From assembly GCA_016222925.1 (NCBI GenBank), contig JACRQB010000067.1, positions 1 to 32,587 of the forward strand: DNA of 32,587 bases. The letters are read 5' to 3'. A program made the translations under genes and the position numbers. The first letter of the stretch is position 1; each line of letters opens with the position of its first letter. A model generated the notes under the pieces. The model was not told the DNA's origin, made no database searches, and saw nothing but the letters and a program-made list of their open reading frames with translations. The DNA comes from Nitrospirota bacterium. GTDB taxonomy: Bacteria; Nitrospirota; Nitrospiria; Nitrospirales; Nitrospiraceae. Shown one piece after another: positions 16,201 to 24,772 of this stretch.

Positions 16201-16431
16201 TCATAGAGTTCCATCACACTTCAACTTCTTGAGCGCTCTATCAAATGGCCGGGTTGGTTCTTTTACGCGGCGATCAAGCGCTTCCAGGTCCAACGCATCC
16301 TCTCGAAGAGATTCCAGCACGGCGGCATTGACCAAGTCTGACACAGACCGGTCTGTGGTCGCGGCTTTGACTTTAAGAGCTAGATAGACTTTAGGCTTTA
16401 AATAGATTGTCGTGCGAGTGTCCGATGGCAT
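16201..16431 (-). CDS. Ribbon-helix-helix (CopG-type) antitoxin-like protein
   Basis: 76 residues. The N-terminus RTTIYLKPKVYLALKVKAAT is a typical beta strand plus helix of a CopG/RHH DNA-binding protein, continuing DRSVSDLVNAAVLES. The C-terminal half is charged and would normally bind a toxin. No toxin ORF follows: the minus strand between 16200 and 16089 has only a 12-codon frame. A strong AAGGAAGGAG ribosome-binding site precedes the start. Either an orphan antitoxin or a stand-alone RHH regulator, placed just upstream of and divergent from the restriction operon, which it could also control. Confidence 0.85.
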   Translation of the reverse strand: MPSDTRTTIYLKPKVYLALKVKAATTDRSVSDLVNAAVLESLREDALDLEALDRRVKEPTRPFDRALKKLKCDGTL

Positions 16432-16458
16432 AGCGCTCCTTCCTTATGACGTTTAGAC

Positions 16459-16464
16459 ATTATA
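16459..16464 (-). promoter_or_regulatory. Perfect TATAAT -10 box for the RHH gene
   Basis: On the minus strand the bases read TATAAT, 27 bases upstream of the start codon, giving a predicted leader of about 20 bases. It overlaps the palindrome by two bases. A matching -35 is not obvious. Confidence 0.55.
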
Positions 16465-16478
16465 GCATCATGATGCTA
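16463..16478. promoter_or_regulatory. 16-bp perfect palindrome, likely RHH operator
   Basis: TAGCATCATGATGCTA equals its own reverse complement over all 16 bases. It touches the -10 box of the RHH gene. RHH antitoxins usually bind such sites to repress their own promoter, so this is the likely autoregulatory operator. It also lies 100 bases upstream of hsdM. Confidence 0.6.
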
Positions 16479-16577
16479 AAGCGCCACCAATCTCCTTCCA
16501 TGCTCTCTTCTTCCCGGCTTGCCGAAAACGGGTAAGCTTCGGCGCTGATTTCCCTACAGCTGCCTGGAGAACCCCGC

Positions 16578-18032
16578 ATGTTTCAACAAGCCTTCAAGAA
16601 CATCGACGACGTGCTTCGCAAAGAGGCCGGTTGCACCACTGAGCTGGACTATACCGAGCAAACCTCCTGGCTCTTGTTCCTCAAGTACCTCGATGGGCTG
16701 GAACAGGACAAGGCCGATGAAGCCAAGCTGGAAGGCAAGCGGTACAGCTTTATTGTGGACAAAGACTACCGCTGGGAGAGTTGGGCTGCGCCCAAGGGAA
16801 AAGACGGCACGCTCGACCACAACAAAGCAATGACCGGGAGTGACCTGAGCGACTTCGTGAACCTCAAGCTCTTTCCCTACCTGCACAGCTTCAAGCAGAA
16901 GGCCAGCGGGCCGAACACCATCGAGTACAAGATCGGCGAAATCTTCGGCGAGATCAAGAATAAGGTCCAAAGCGGCTACAACCTGCGCGAGATCATTGAC
17001 CGCATCGACGAACTGCGCTTCCGCTCACAGGTGGAAAAGCACGAGCTGTCGCATCTGTACGAAGCCAAGATCAAGAATATGGGCAACGCCGGGCGCAACG
17101 GCGGCGAGTACTACACCCCGCGCCCGCTCATTCGCGCCATGGTGCAGGTGGTCAAACCAAAAACTGGTGACAAGATCTACGACGGGGCCTGCGGGTCGGC
17201 AGGGTTCTTGTGCGAGGCATTCGATTACTTGAAGGCCAAGGGCGACCTGACGACGAAAGACCTCAGCACGCTTCAGACCCGCACCTTCTACGGGAAGGAG
17301 AAGAAATCCCTCGCCTATGTCATGGCGATCATGAACATGATCCTGCATGGCATCGAGGCGCCGAACATCATCCACACCAACACACTCACCGAGAATCTTG
17401 CCGACATTCAGGAGAAGGATCGGTACGAGGTGGTGCTGGCCAATCCGCCATTCGGCGGCAAGGAACGGAAGGAAGTGCAGCAGAACTTCCCCATCCGCAC
17501 CGGCGAGACGGCGTTCTTATTCCTTCAACACTTCATCAAGATGCTCAGGGCTGGTGGGTGTGGCGGCGTGGTCATCAAGAATACGTTTCTCTCTAATACG
17601 GACAATGCTTCCGTGAGCCTGCGCAAGCTCTTGCTGGAAAGCTGCAATCTGCACACCGTGCTCGACTGTCCCGGTGGTACCTTCCAGGGCGCAGGCGTAA
17701 AGACCGTGGTGCTCTTCTTCGACAAAGGCGCACCCACGCGGAAGGTCTGGTTCTACCAGCTCGACCCTGGTCGCAATCTCGGCAAGACAAACCCACTGAA
17801 TGATGAAGACCTCGCCGAATTCGTGAAGCTCCAAAAGACTTTCGCTGACTCGCCAAAAAGTTGGAGCCTGGACGCCAAGAGCATCGACCAGACGACCTTC
17901 GACCTCTCCGTGAAGAACCCGACCGGCGGCGAGGCCATCACGCATCGCAGCCCGCAGGAGATCATAGACGAAATCGCCGCGCTGGATGAGGAGAGCGCGG
18001 AGGTGCTGGGGAATATCAGGGCATTACTATGA
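16578..18032 (+). CDS. hsdM: Type I restriction-modification, DNA adenine methyltransferase subunit
   Basis: 484 residues. Residues 1-135 are the HsdM N-terminal helical domain (VLRKEAGCTTELDYTEQTSW). The methyltransferase domain has the AdoMet motif I DGACGSAGFL at 202-211 and catalytic motif IV NPPF at 289-292; GGEYYTPRPLIRAMV at about 175-189 is the conserved entry segment. It makes N6-methyladenine at the site chosen by HsdS. A GGAGA ribosome-binding site precedes the ATG. Its stop overlaps the hsdS start by four bases (ATGA). Confidence 0.96.
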   Translation: MFQQAFKNIDDVLRKEAGCTTELDYTEQTSWLLFLKYLDGLEQDKADEAKLEGKRYSFIVDKDYRWESWAAPKGKDGTLDHNKAMTGSDLSDFVNLKLFPYLHSFKQKASGPNTIEYKIGEIFGEIKNKVQSGYNLREIIDRIDELRFRSQVEKHELSHLYEAKIKNMGNAGRNGGEYYTPRPLIRAMVQVVKPKTGDKIYDGACGSAGFLCEAFDYLKAKGDLTTKDLSTLQTRTFYGKEKKSLAYVMAIMNMILHGIEAPNIIHTNTLTENLADIQEKDRYEVVLANPPFGGKERKEVQQNFPIRTGETAFLFLQHFIKMLRAGGCGGVVIKNTFLSNTDNASVSLRKLLLESCNLHTVLDCPGGTFQGAGVKTVVLFFDKGAPTRKVWFYQLDPGRNLGKTNPLNDEDLAEFVKLQKTFADSPKSWSLDAKSIDQTTFDLSVKNPTGGEAITHRSPQEIIDEIAALDEESAEVLGNIRALL

Positions 18033-19384
18033 AAAATGGGTGGTCGTCAAAGCGGCTGGACGAAGTGTGCTGGATCAAGCCGCCAAAAAGTGAAGCTCGC
18101 GCCAAGATATCCGCCAATAAGCTTGTCTCTTTTCTACCTATGGAGGACATGGGCATTGATCAAGAGTATGTGAGGCCTACTCAAACAAAACCGCTCTCTT
18201 CAGTCATAGGAAGTTACACATATTTCGCGGATGGCGATGTCCTTCTTGCGAAAATCACACCCTGCTTTGAAAACGGAAAACTCGGGATTGCCCAAGGGTT
18301 GACCAATGGCATTGGCTTTGGGTCTAGCGAATACATCGTATTCCGCCCCGACAAGACGCTCAGCAAAGAATGGCTTTACTACTATTTGTCTCGCGAAACT
18401 TTCCGAGTCGAAGGTGCGGAGCGGATGTCGGGCGCTGTTGGACACAAGCGGGTCTCGATGGAGTTCATTGAAAGCTACCCGATTCCTGTCCCCCCGCTCC
18501 CCGAACAGCAGCGGATCGCCGGCATCCTCGGCGAAGTCTTTGAGGGTATCGCCACCGCTAAAGCCAACGCCGAAAAACATCTCCAAAACGCCCGCGCTCT
18601 CTTCGATGCGGTTCTCTGTCGTTCGGTGATTGGCGAGACCACGAAGGAATGGCGAGATGCCTGGCGCGGAGGAAGGACAACTGCAGACTCAGACCTCAAA
18701 TCACTATTTGGCCAAATTGCTACAACTGATCGGAAGCTGGCTCGCAGTGAAGAAACCATTGGCCACGAGGCAATCAGAGACTTACTTCCAGAGGAGTGGC
18801 GGCTTGCATCTATCGAGCAGCTTTTCAACCTCATCGATTATCGAGGTAAGACCGCAACGAAGTCAGGCAGTGGGCGTCGCTTGATAACAGCTCGGAATAT
18901 CAGGATGGGCTTTCTTTCGGAAGAGCCAGTGACATTCATTTCAGAGGAACAATACAAGAAGTGGATGGTTCGCGGCTTTCCGAAGCCCGGAGACATCTTC
19001 TTTGTGACGGAAGGGCATACGATGGGGTTTGTCGCGCTGAATACTCGCACTGACGAGTTTGCATTGGCACAGCGCACAATAACGCTCCAGCCGTCTGTCC
19101 CGTTCAGCACAAGGTTCTTCTTCTATTTCATGCTCTCTTCTCATTTCCAGAAGCTCGTTAAGTTGAACGCAACTGGAGCGGCTGCCGTTGGAATGAAGGC
19201 ATCGAAGTTCCGCAGTTTGCCGTTGGCCTTTCCATCCTTTGCCGAACAGGAAATCATTGCCGATAAACTCGACGCCCTCCGCGAAGAAACCCAATGCCTC
19301 GAATCCATCTATCAGCAAAAGCTTGCTGCGTTGGACGAGTTGAAGAAGTCGCTGCTGTACCAGGCCTTCAGCGGGAAACTCTAG
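18029..19384 (+). CDS. hsdS: Type I restriction-modification, specificity subunit
   Basis: 451 residues with two target-recognition domains separated by conserved coiled regions: the central PVPPLPEQQRIAGILGE segment at about 154-170, and the C-terminal LAFPSFAEQEIIADKLDALR plus YQAFSGKL. The two TRDs (about 1-150 and 240-395) read a bipartite DNA site. The DNA here is visibly more A/T rich than in hsdM and hsdR, as usual for exchangeable specificity genes. Starts in the ATGA overlap with hsdM. Confidence 0.94.
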   Translation: MKNGWSSKRLDEVCWIKPPKSEARAKISANKLVSFLPMEDMGIDQEYVRPTQTKPLSSVIGSYTYFADGDVLLAKITPCFENGKLGIAQGLTNGIGFGSSEYIVFRPDKTLSKEWLYYYLSRETFRVEGAERMSGAVGHKRVSMEFIESYPIPVPPLPEQQRIAGILGEVFEGIATAKANAEKHLQNARALFDAVLCRSVIGETTKEWRDAWRGGRTTADSDLKSLFGQIATTDRKLARSEETIGHEAIRDLLPEEWRLASIEQLFNLIDYRGKTATKSGSGRRLITARNIRMGFLSEEPVTFISEEQYKKWMVRGFPKPGDIFFVTEGHTMGFVALNTRTDEFALAQRTITLQPSVPFSTRFFFYFMLSSHFQKLVKLNATGAAAVGMKASKFRSLPLAFPSFAEQEIIADKLDALREETQCLESIYQQKLAALDELKKSLLYQAFSGKL

Positions 19385-19392
19385 GAAGCACA

Positions 19393-20442
19393 ATGTCTAA
19401 AGAGAGGCCTCCGCAAACGTCCATCCTCCTCTACCAGACCGAAGACGGCCGCACGCGCATCCAGTGTCGTTTTGAGGATGAGACGATCTGGTTGACCCAG
19501 GCGCTGCTTGCGGAGCTATTTCAAGTCACCGTACCGACTGTGAATGAACACCTCAAAGGCATATACACCGAAGCCGAATTAGCTCCCGAGGCAACTATTC
19601 GGAAATTCCGAATAGTTCGCTCAGAGGGAGCGCGGCAGGTGACCCGCGAAGTCGAGCACTACAGTCTTCCTGCCATCCTTGCTGTCGGCTATCGAGTCCG
19701 CAGCCATCGTGGCACACAGTTCCGCCAGTGGGCGACGGCACGGTTGAACGAGTATCTCGTCAAGGGTTTCACGATGGATGACGAGCGGCTGAAGAATCCG
19801 CTGGGCAAGGGACAGACGGACTACTTTGATGAGCTGCTGGAGCGTATTCGGGATATCCGTTCGTCGGAACGGCGGTTCTACCAGAAGGTTCTCGATATTT
19901 ATGCCACGAGCGTGGACTACCAGCCGAACACGGACCTGTCTCAGCAGTTCTTCGCTACCGTCCAGAACAAAATGCACTGGGCCACTCATGGGCATACGGC
20001 CGCAGAAGTCATCCATCAGCGGGTGGATGCAGCAAAGCCGCATATGGGTTTGACCACCACGCGCCCAGGCGGGATTGTGCGGAGGGACGACGTCTCTGTG
20101 GCGAAGAACTATCTCACGGAAGATGAGCTGCATGCGTTGAACCGGATTGTGAACGCCTACCTCGAATTCGCCGAACTCCAGGCGCTCAATCGCCGGCCGA
20201 TGACGATGCGCGATTGGATTACCAAGCTGGATGAATTTCTGCGGTTGTCTGGGCGCGAGTTATTGGATCATGCCGGAGCAATCTCCGCCGAGTCCGCCAA
20301 GGCAAAGGCTGAGCAGGAGTATGACCGCTATCGGGCTCTCATGGATGCGCAGCCTCGCCCTGTGGATGCGGACTTTGAACAGGCTGCCAAGCAGATTCAG
20401 AAGGTGCCGAGGTCGGCGAAGCTCAAGAATAAGAAGCCATGA
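19393..20442 (+). CDS. RhuM-family (virulence protein-like) gene in a restriction operon
   Basis: 349 residues from the ATG at 19393, eight bases after the hsdS stop, with TAGGAAG as ribosome-binding site. A 33-codon upstream extension inside hsdS is rejected. The family core is evident: ETIWLTQALLAELFQVTVPT and VNEHLKGIYTE, then a block ending VGYRVRSHRGTQFRQWATARL and NEYLVKGF. The RhuM name comes from Salmonella; molecular function is unknown. The N-terminus resembles a DNA-binding helix-turn-helix. RhuM genes are commonly found inside type I restriction loci. Its stop overlaps hsdR by four bases, so it is expressed with the complex. Confidence 0.9.
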   Translation: MSKERPPQTSILLYQTEDGRTRIQCRFEDETIWLTQALLAELFQVTVPTVNEHLKGIYTEAELAPEATIRKFRIVRSEGARQVTREVEHYSLPAILAVGYRVRSHRGTQFRQWATARLNEYLVKGFTMDDERLKNPLGKGQTDYFDELLERIRDIRSSERRFYQKVLDIYATSVDYQPNTDLSQQFFATVQNKMHWATHGHTAAEVIHQRVDAAKPHMGLTTTRPGGIVRRDDVSVAKNYLTEDELHALNRIVNAYLEFAELQALNRRPMTMRDWITKLDEFLRLSGRELLDHAGAISAESAKAKAEQEYDRYRALMDAQPRPVDADFEQAAKQIQKVPRSAKLKNKKP

Positions 20443-22817
20443 ACGAAGCTGAAACCAGAGCCGAGCACATCGATCCCGCCCTTAAGGTTGCGGGCTGGGG
20501 GGTGGTGGAGGGGAGCCGCATTCTGCGGGAATATCCCATCACGCTTGGCCGGATCGAAGGCCTTGGGAGGCGCAGCAAACCCTTGATCGCCGACTATGTG
20601 CTGGTCTATCGGAACCACAAGCTGGCCGTCGTCGAAGCGAAAGCTTGGGGTGAAGCCCTCACCGAGGGTGTGGCGCAGGCGAAGCACTATGCGGGCAAGC
20701 TGGCCATCCGCTTCACCTATGCCACGAACGGGCAGGAGCTCTACCGCATCGACATGGAGACCGGCAGGGAAGGCGAGGTGCCGCACTATCCCAGCCCAGA
20801 CGAACTCTGGAACCTGACCTTCGCCAAACAGAACGATTGGCGCGACCGCTTTTCTTCCGTCCCGTTTGAGGATAAGGGCGGCTCACACCCCAGCCGCTAC
20901 TATCAGGACATTGCCGTTGAGCGCGTGATGCAGGCCATGGCGGAGGACAAGCCGCGCATTCTCCTGACCCTCGCCACCGGCACCGGCAAGACCGTCATCG
21001 CCTTTCAGATTGCCTGGAAGCTGTTCCACAGCTGCTGGAACCTGAGCCGCGAGCCGTCCTGTCGCCCACGCATTTTGTTTCTGGCCGACCGGAACATTCT
21101 TGCAAACCAGGCCTACAACGCCTTCTCCGCCTTTCCTGAAGATGCGCTGGTGCGAATCGAGCCGAACGACATCCGCAAGAAAGGCAAAGTGCCGAAGAAC
21201 GGAAGCCTCTTCTTCACGATTTTTCAAACCTTCATGAGCGGGCCTGGTGAGACGCCTTATTTCGGCGAGTACCCACCGGACTTCTTTGACTTCATCGTCA
21301 TCGACGAGTGCCATCGCGGCGGCGCGAACGACGAGAGTAATTGGCGCGGCATTCTTGAGTACTTCGCTCCTGCCGTCCAACTCGGCCTGACCGCGACGCC
21401 TAAACGAAAAGACAATGTGGACACCTACGCCTACTTCGGCGAGCCGGTCTATATCTATTCGCTCAAGGACGGCATCAACGACGGCTTCCTGACGCCGTTC
21501 AAGGTCAAGCAGATCTCCACGACGCTCGACGAGTACGTCTATACGCCAGACGATACGCTTGTGGAAGGTGAGATCGAGGCGAAGAAACGCTATACGGAAA
21601 GTGATTTCAATAAGATCATCGAGATCAAAGAGCGCGAAAAGAAGCGCGTCGAGATCTTCATGGGCCAGATCAACCAGCAGGAGAAGACGCTCGTCTTCTG
21701 TGCCACGCAGGACCACGCCCTGGCCGTACGCGATCTCATCAATCAGCTGAAGACGAGTACGGACCCCAACTACTGCCAGCGCGTGACGGCCAACGACGGC
21801 GAACTCGGCGAGCAACATCTCCGTGACTTCCAAGACAACGAAAAGACCATCCCGACGATTCTGGCCACATCGCAGAAGCTCTCAACCGGCGTGGATGCCC
21901 GGAACATCCGCAACATTGTGCTGATGCGCCCGATTCATTCCATGATCGAGTTCAAGCAGATTATCGGACGGGGGACCAGGCTCTATGACGGGAAGGATTA
22001 CTTCACGATCTACGATTTTGTGAAGGCGCACCACCACTTCAGTGATCCTGAGTGGGATGGGGAGCCACTGGAGCCGGAGTCTTGCAAAACGTGCCAACAG
22101 CATCCCTGTATCTGCATTAACGAACCGCCCCCGCCGTGCTATGTCTGCGGTCAACTGCCTTGCGAATGTGATAAGGAGCCTTGCCCGAAGTGCGGCAAGC
22201 GGCCCTGCAAGTGCAAACGGAAAGCAAAGGTGAAACTCGCCGATGGGAAAGCCCGCACCATCCAACACATGATGGTGACAACTTTTTGGCACCCTGACGG
22301 CACGCCTATGTCGGCGCAGCAATTCCTGGAAATGCTGTTCGGGAAGCTCCCTGAGTTTTTCAAGAACGAGGCCGAACTTCGCGCACTCTGGAGCAGTCCC
22401 GATACACGCGTCAAGCTTTTACAGGGGCTTGCCGAAAAAGGGTTCGGATCAGAGCAGATGGCGGAGATGCAGCGCATCATCGATGCGGAGAACAGCGACC
22501 TGTTCGATGTGCTGGCCCATGTGGCCTATGCGATGGCTCCGCTCACCCGAGAAGAACGGGCTGTTAGGGCCAAGCTAGAGATCAGTACCCACTTCAACAG
22601 CAAACATCAAGCCTTCCTGGACTTTGTTCTTGCCCAATATGTGAAGGTGGGGGTGGAGGAGCTGGCGCAAGACAAGCTCTCGCCATTGCTCAAGCTCAAA
22701 TATCACAATGCCATCGCCGACGCCGTGGCCGACCTGGGCCAGCCGGAGGAGATCAGTAAGGTCTTCGTTGGGTTTCAGCAGTATCTCTATCAACCGCAGA
22801 TTCAAAGGGGCGTGTAA
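20439..22817 (+). CDS. hsdR: Type I restriction enzyme, motor/nuclease subunit with Cys-rich insert
   Basis: 792 residues, the short EcoEI-like form. An N-terminal nuclease motif is seen as D52-x13-E66-x-K68. The superfamily 2 translocase follows: Walker A ATGTGKT at 179-185, DECH at 289-292, LTATPKRKDN at about 319, and QIIGRGTRLYDGKD as motif VI. Between motor and C-terminal domain, residues 549-592 contain three copies of C-x2-C-x4-C-x-C, 12 cysteines in all. A C-terminal EcoEI-type helical domain (about 610-790) joins it to HsdM/HsdS. Cleaves unmodified DNA at random distances after ATP-driven translocation. Translation is coupled to rhuM. Confidence 0.95.
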   Translation: MNEAETRAEHIDPALKVAGWGVVEGSRILREYPITLGRIEGLGRRSKPLIADYVLVYRNHKLAVVEAKAWGEALTEGVAQAKHYAGKLAIRFTYATNGQELYRIDMETGREGEVPHYPSPDELWNLTFAKQNDWRDRFSSVPFEDKGGSHPSRYYQDIAVERVMQAMAEDKPRILLTLATGTGKTVIAFQIAWKLFHSCWNLSREPSCRPRILFLADRNILANQAYNAFSAFPEDALVRIEPNDIRKKGKVPKNGSLFFTIFQTFMSGPGETPYFGEYPPDFFDFIVIDECHRGGANDESNWRGILEYFAPAVQLGLTATPKRKDNVDTYAYFGEPVYIYSLKDGINDGFLTPFKVKQISTTLDEYVYTPDDTLVEGEIEAKKRYTESDFNKIIEIKEREKKRVEIFMGQINQQEKTLVFCATQDHALAVRDLINQLKTSTDPNYCQRVTANDGELGEQHLRDFQDNEKTIPTILATSQKLSTGVDARNIRNIVLMRPIHSMIEFKQIIGRGTRLYDGKDYFTIYDFVKAHHHFSDPEWDGEPLEPESCKTCQQHPCICINEPPPPCYVCGQLPCECDKEPCPKCGKRPCKCKRKAKVKLADGKARTIQHMMVTTFWHPDGTPMSAQQFLEMLFGKLPEFFKNEAELRALWSSPDTRVKLLQGLAEKGFGSEQMAEMQRIIDAENSDLFDVLAHVAYAMAPLTREERAVRAKLEISTHFNSKHQAFLDFVLAQYVKVGVEELAQDKLSPLLKLKYHNAIADAVADLGQPEEISKVFVGFQQYLYQPQIQRGV
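22083..22214 (+). repeat. Triple Cys-repeat coding segment in hsdR
   Basis: Three units encode CKTCQQHPCIC (residues 549-559), CYVCGQLPCEC (567-577) and CPKCGKRPCKC (582-592). Same cysteine spacing in each, with a Pro before the third Cys. The linkers contain a run of prolines. Zinc binding is likely. Confidence 0.85.
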
Positions 22818-22873
22818 TTACGCTGCTCTACCTCTCCGGAGTTTGTTCATCCGGACATGTTACACAGAGACGA

Positions 22874-23020
22874 TGAGTGCCAACGGCTCGATGTTCATCG
22901 GCATGGTGGGCGCGCTGATGTCTCTGGTCAGCGTGTTTGCGTGTAGTCAGAGAAATTTGGAAGGGCGGCTTTTTATGGCTGCTGGTCGGCGTGGGATTTA
23001 TCGCGCCCTTGGCTTATTGA
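22874..23020 (+). pseudogene. Possible frameshifted small membrane protein
   Basis: From ATG 22874 one frame gives MSANGSMFIGMVGALMSLVSVFA, a hydrophobic segment (split here after MSANGS). The adjacent frame then continues REIWKGGFLWLLVGVGFIAP to a TGA at 23018. Removing one base near 22942-22946 would join them into a roughly 48-residue protein with two membrane helices. No ribosome-binding site is strong. Could equally be chance; confidence is low. Confidence 0.3.
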
Positions 23021-23085
23021 TATGGACATGTTGTCGTCGAATTTGTTGCCCTGATGCCTTGACGGTTGAATCAAGACGGCTGTGA

Positions 23086-23541
23086 TCAATGTTTTGGCTT
23101 CTGGCGGTGCTCGCCTGTTTGTGCGGCCCCGCTCTTGGCGTTGAGCAGAGTAAAGCGGGCGGCGTAAGCCTCCTGTTTCGGTAGCCTGAGGAAGACCAGA
23201 ATTCCGGTATCTGGATGAATCGTAAACGTTCCGTTCCCCTTCAGCTGGTTGTCACCGGACGGTTCCAGTTCCACCTGGATGGTGGCCTTCTCGAACCCGT
23301 GTTGGATCGTGGCCTTAGCTTTCGCTCCATCGGAAGGGATACCCTTGTCGGAATGATCGGTCACATACAGCAGCAGCTCTCCGTCCTTGGCAACCAACTC
23401 AAGATGATACGGGCCTGCGGCAAGCGATTGCCCGCCGTGAAGGGACTTCACGGGTTCTGCGTGTTTTGCGGAGTGGGCTCCGACCTGCGCCGCTCCGAGC
23501 AGCATCGCGCAGAGAGTCAAGTTCACCAGCAGATGTTTCAT
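23086..23541 (-). CDS. Periplasmic protein, paralogue A
   Basis: 151 residues. Signal peptide MKHLLVNLTLCAMLLGAAQV then GAHSAKH. The mature domain contains SLHGGQSLAAGPYHLELVAK, DGELLLYVTDHSDKGI and EAYAARFTLL, and looks like a small beta-sandwich. It is clearly related to the protein encoded at 23839-24318 (shared HGGQ, AKDG-L-YVTDH and YAARFT blocks) and so arose by duplication. Similar HGG/AKDG-type domains occur near heavy-metal efflux genes, but I cannot name the ligand. The TAGGAG ribosome-binding site directly touches the end of the inverted-repeat element at 23556. Confidence 0.82.
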   Translation of the reverse strand: MKHLLVNLTLCAMLLGAAQVGAHSAKHAEPVKSLHGGQSLAAGPYHLELVAKDGELLLYVTDHSDKGIPSDGAKAKATIQHGFEKATIQVELEPSGDNQLKGNGTFTIHPDTGILVFLRLPKQEAYAARFTLLNAKSGAAQTGEHRQKPKH

Positions 23542-23555
23542 GATCGATACTCCTA

Positions 23556-23755
23556 GCAGGCTGTTGAAAAAGTCCGCCAGCGGCGTTCTCGCATCGCTCA
23601 GAGGCCTCGACCCTGAAGAAGAATCACGCTGGTGGAGTTTATCCGTTCACCAAGATTCATTTGATGGGTGAACGGCTCACACGAAGTGCGGTATGTACCT
23701 CCTCGCCGCTTCGCTCGCTGCGGCTTTGCTGGACGGGTCTTTTTGACCAGCCTGC
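23556..23755. repeat. Inverted-repeat element, copy 1 (about 200 bp)
   Basis: Left end GCAGGCTGTTGAAAAAGTC and right end, read in reverse complement, GCAGGCTGGTCAAAAAGAC form imperfect terminal inverted repeats that continue inwards. The first 47 bases from GGCTGTTG match copy 2 at 25438 with one mismatch. A nested hairpin CCGTTCACC (23643-23651) / GGTGAACGG (23667-23675) lies in the middle. It has no ORF, so it is a MITE-like or REP-type non-autonomous element. It separates the two paralogous periplasmic genes. Confidence 0.75.
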
Positions 23756-23838
23756 GCGTTGGCACCCCTTGGAAAATAGTTTGTCAATCTCCTGCTTGAA
23801 AACCGCGCCACATCTACCGACGGAGCGGATCTCGACCA

Positions 23839-24318
23839 TTAATGCTTCGGTGAGTGGTGATGGTGGTGAGGGCCGGCATCATCCGCATGAGACGAGGCTT
23901 TGTCTCCCTGGTCGCCCTTGGGTCTCAACGGCGTAAAGCGGGCGGCATAGCCGTCTTGATTCGGCAGCTTCATGAAGACGACGACCACGGAATTGGGGGT
24001 CAACGAAAAGGTGCCGGAGCCTCTGAGCATATTGTTCCCCACCGGGTGCATGTTCACCTGCGTCCTGGTTGGCCCGTTCTCGATGTTGGCTTTGGCTAAA
24101 CCGCCGTCGACGCTGATGGGGTTGTCGGCGTGGTCCGTGACGTAGACCGTCAGGTCGCCATCCTTCGCGATCAGCTCCATATGAAATGGACCGGTCATGC
24201 GCAATTGTCCGCCATGGGGCGCCTGGACTGATTCAAAATATTCGTCGGTATGGGCACCGGCCGAGAGGGACAGAGTCAGGGTCATGCCACATACCACACC
24301 AGCAATCGTCTTGTTCAT
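23839..24318 (-). CDS. Periplasmic protein, paralogue B with His-rich tail
   Basis: 159 residues, homologous to the protein at 23086-23541. Signal peptide to about residue 22 (TLSLSAGAH). The mature part shares APHGGQLRMTGPFHMELIAK, DGDLTVYVTDHADN and DGYAARFTPL. The C-terminus is distinct: HADDAGPHHHHHSPKH, a histidine cluster suggestive of metal binding (Ni, Co, Cu or Zn), though it could serve as a metal buffer only. A GGAGGCGAG ribosome-binding site precedes the start. Confidence 0.85.
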   Translation of the reverse strand: MNKTIAGVVCGMTLTLSLSAGAHTDEYFESVQAPHGGQLRMTGPFHMELIAKDGDLTVYVTDHADNPISVDGGLAKANIENGPTRTQVNMHPVGNNMLRGSGTFSLTPNSVVVVFMKLPNQDGYAARFTPLRPKGDQGDKASSHADDAGPHHHHHSPKH

Positions 24319-24417
24319 GCTCTGCTCGCCTCCTAACTCATCGATCGCTCAGTGCTGCCTGATCCAGCGGTTGTGGAAGAGTCTCCGGGTTCACTGACTC
24401 ACGATGCAGCAGCGGAC

Positions 24418-24750
24418 CTACTTGAGTAAATGGTCTGAAATGAGTGCGACGAGTTCGGCCGGCTCGACGACTCCCTCGCGCGTCAACAATAATTTACCAT
24501 GCGCGAAGAAATGGGTGGTGGGGTATGTTTCAAACGTGTGGGTCTTCTTGATCTCACGACAGCGGCCCGGCACATGCATCTTGGCCTTGCCGATTTTAAT
24601 CTTGGGAAATTTCGCGGCGGTCGCTTCAAGAATGGGATCGTAGGCTTTGCAGGGCTCGCAGGTGGCAAGGCCGTATGCAACGACCGCACCGGCGCTGTCG
24701 GTGAATTCTTTGTAGTTGGCGTCGCTGACGTCGAGAACGGTGCCAGTCAT
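24418..24750 (-). CDS. Thioredoxin-like protein with CEPC active site
   Basis: 110 residues with a thioredoxin fold: VVAYGLATCEPCKAY with C31-E-P-C34 (standard thioredoxin is WCGPC), and the cis-Pro segment TYPTTHFFAHG. No signal peptide, so cytoplasmic. The absent Trp and Gly in the active site suggest altered redox potential or a specialised substrate. It lies 82 bases downstream of a peroxiredoxin gene on the same strand and may reduce it, though a hairpin lies between them. Confidence 0.85.
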   Translation of the reverse strand: MTGTVLDVSDANYKEFTDSAGAVVAYGLATCEPCKAYDPILEATAAKFPKIKIGKAKMHVPGRCREIKKTHTFETYPTTHFFAHGKLLLTREGVVEPAELVALISDHLLK

Positions 24751-24772
24751 AACGAGTGCTGAGGTCCGAGTG

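Noticed and set aside
16128..16213. Toxin partner for the RHH antitoxin
   Set aside because: Only an 11-residue frame (MELYDATGLPK) overlaps the antitoxin stop; no RelE- or PIN-like sequence is visible.
23556..23755. Insertion sequence with a transposase
   Set aside because: The interval between terminal repeats is about 200 bases and holds no transposase ORF; treated as a non-autonomous repeat.
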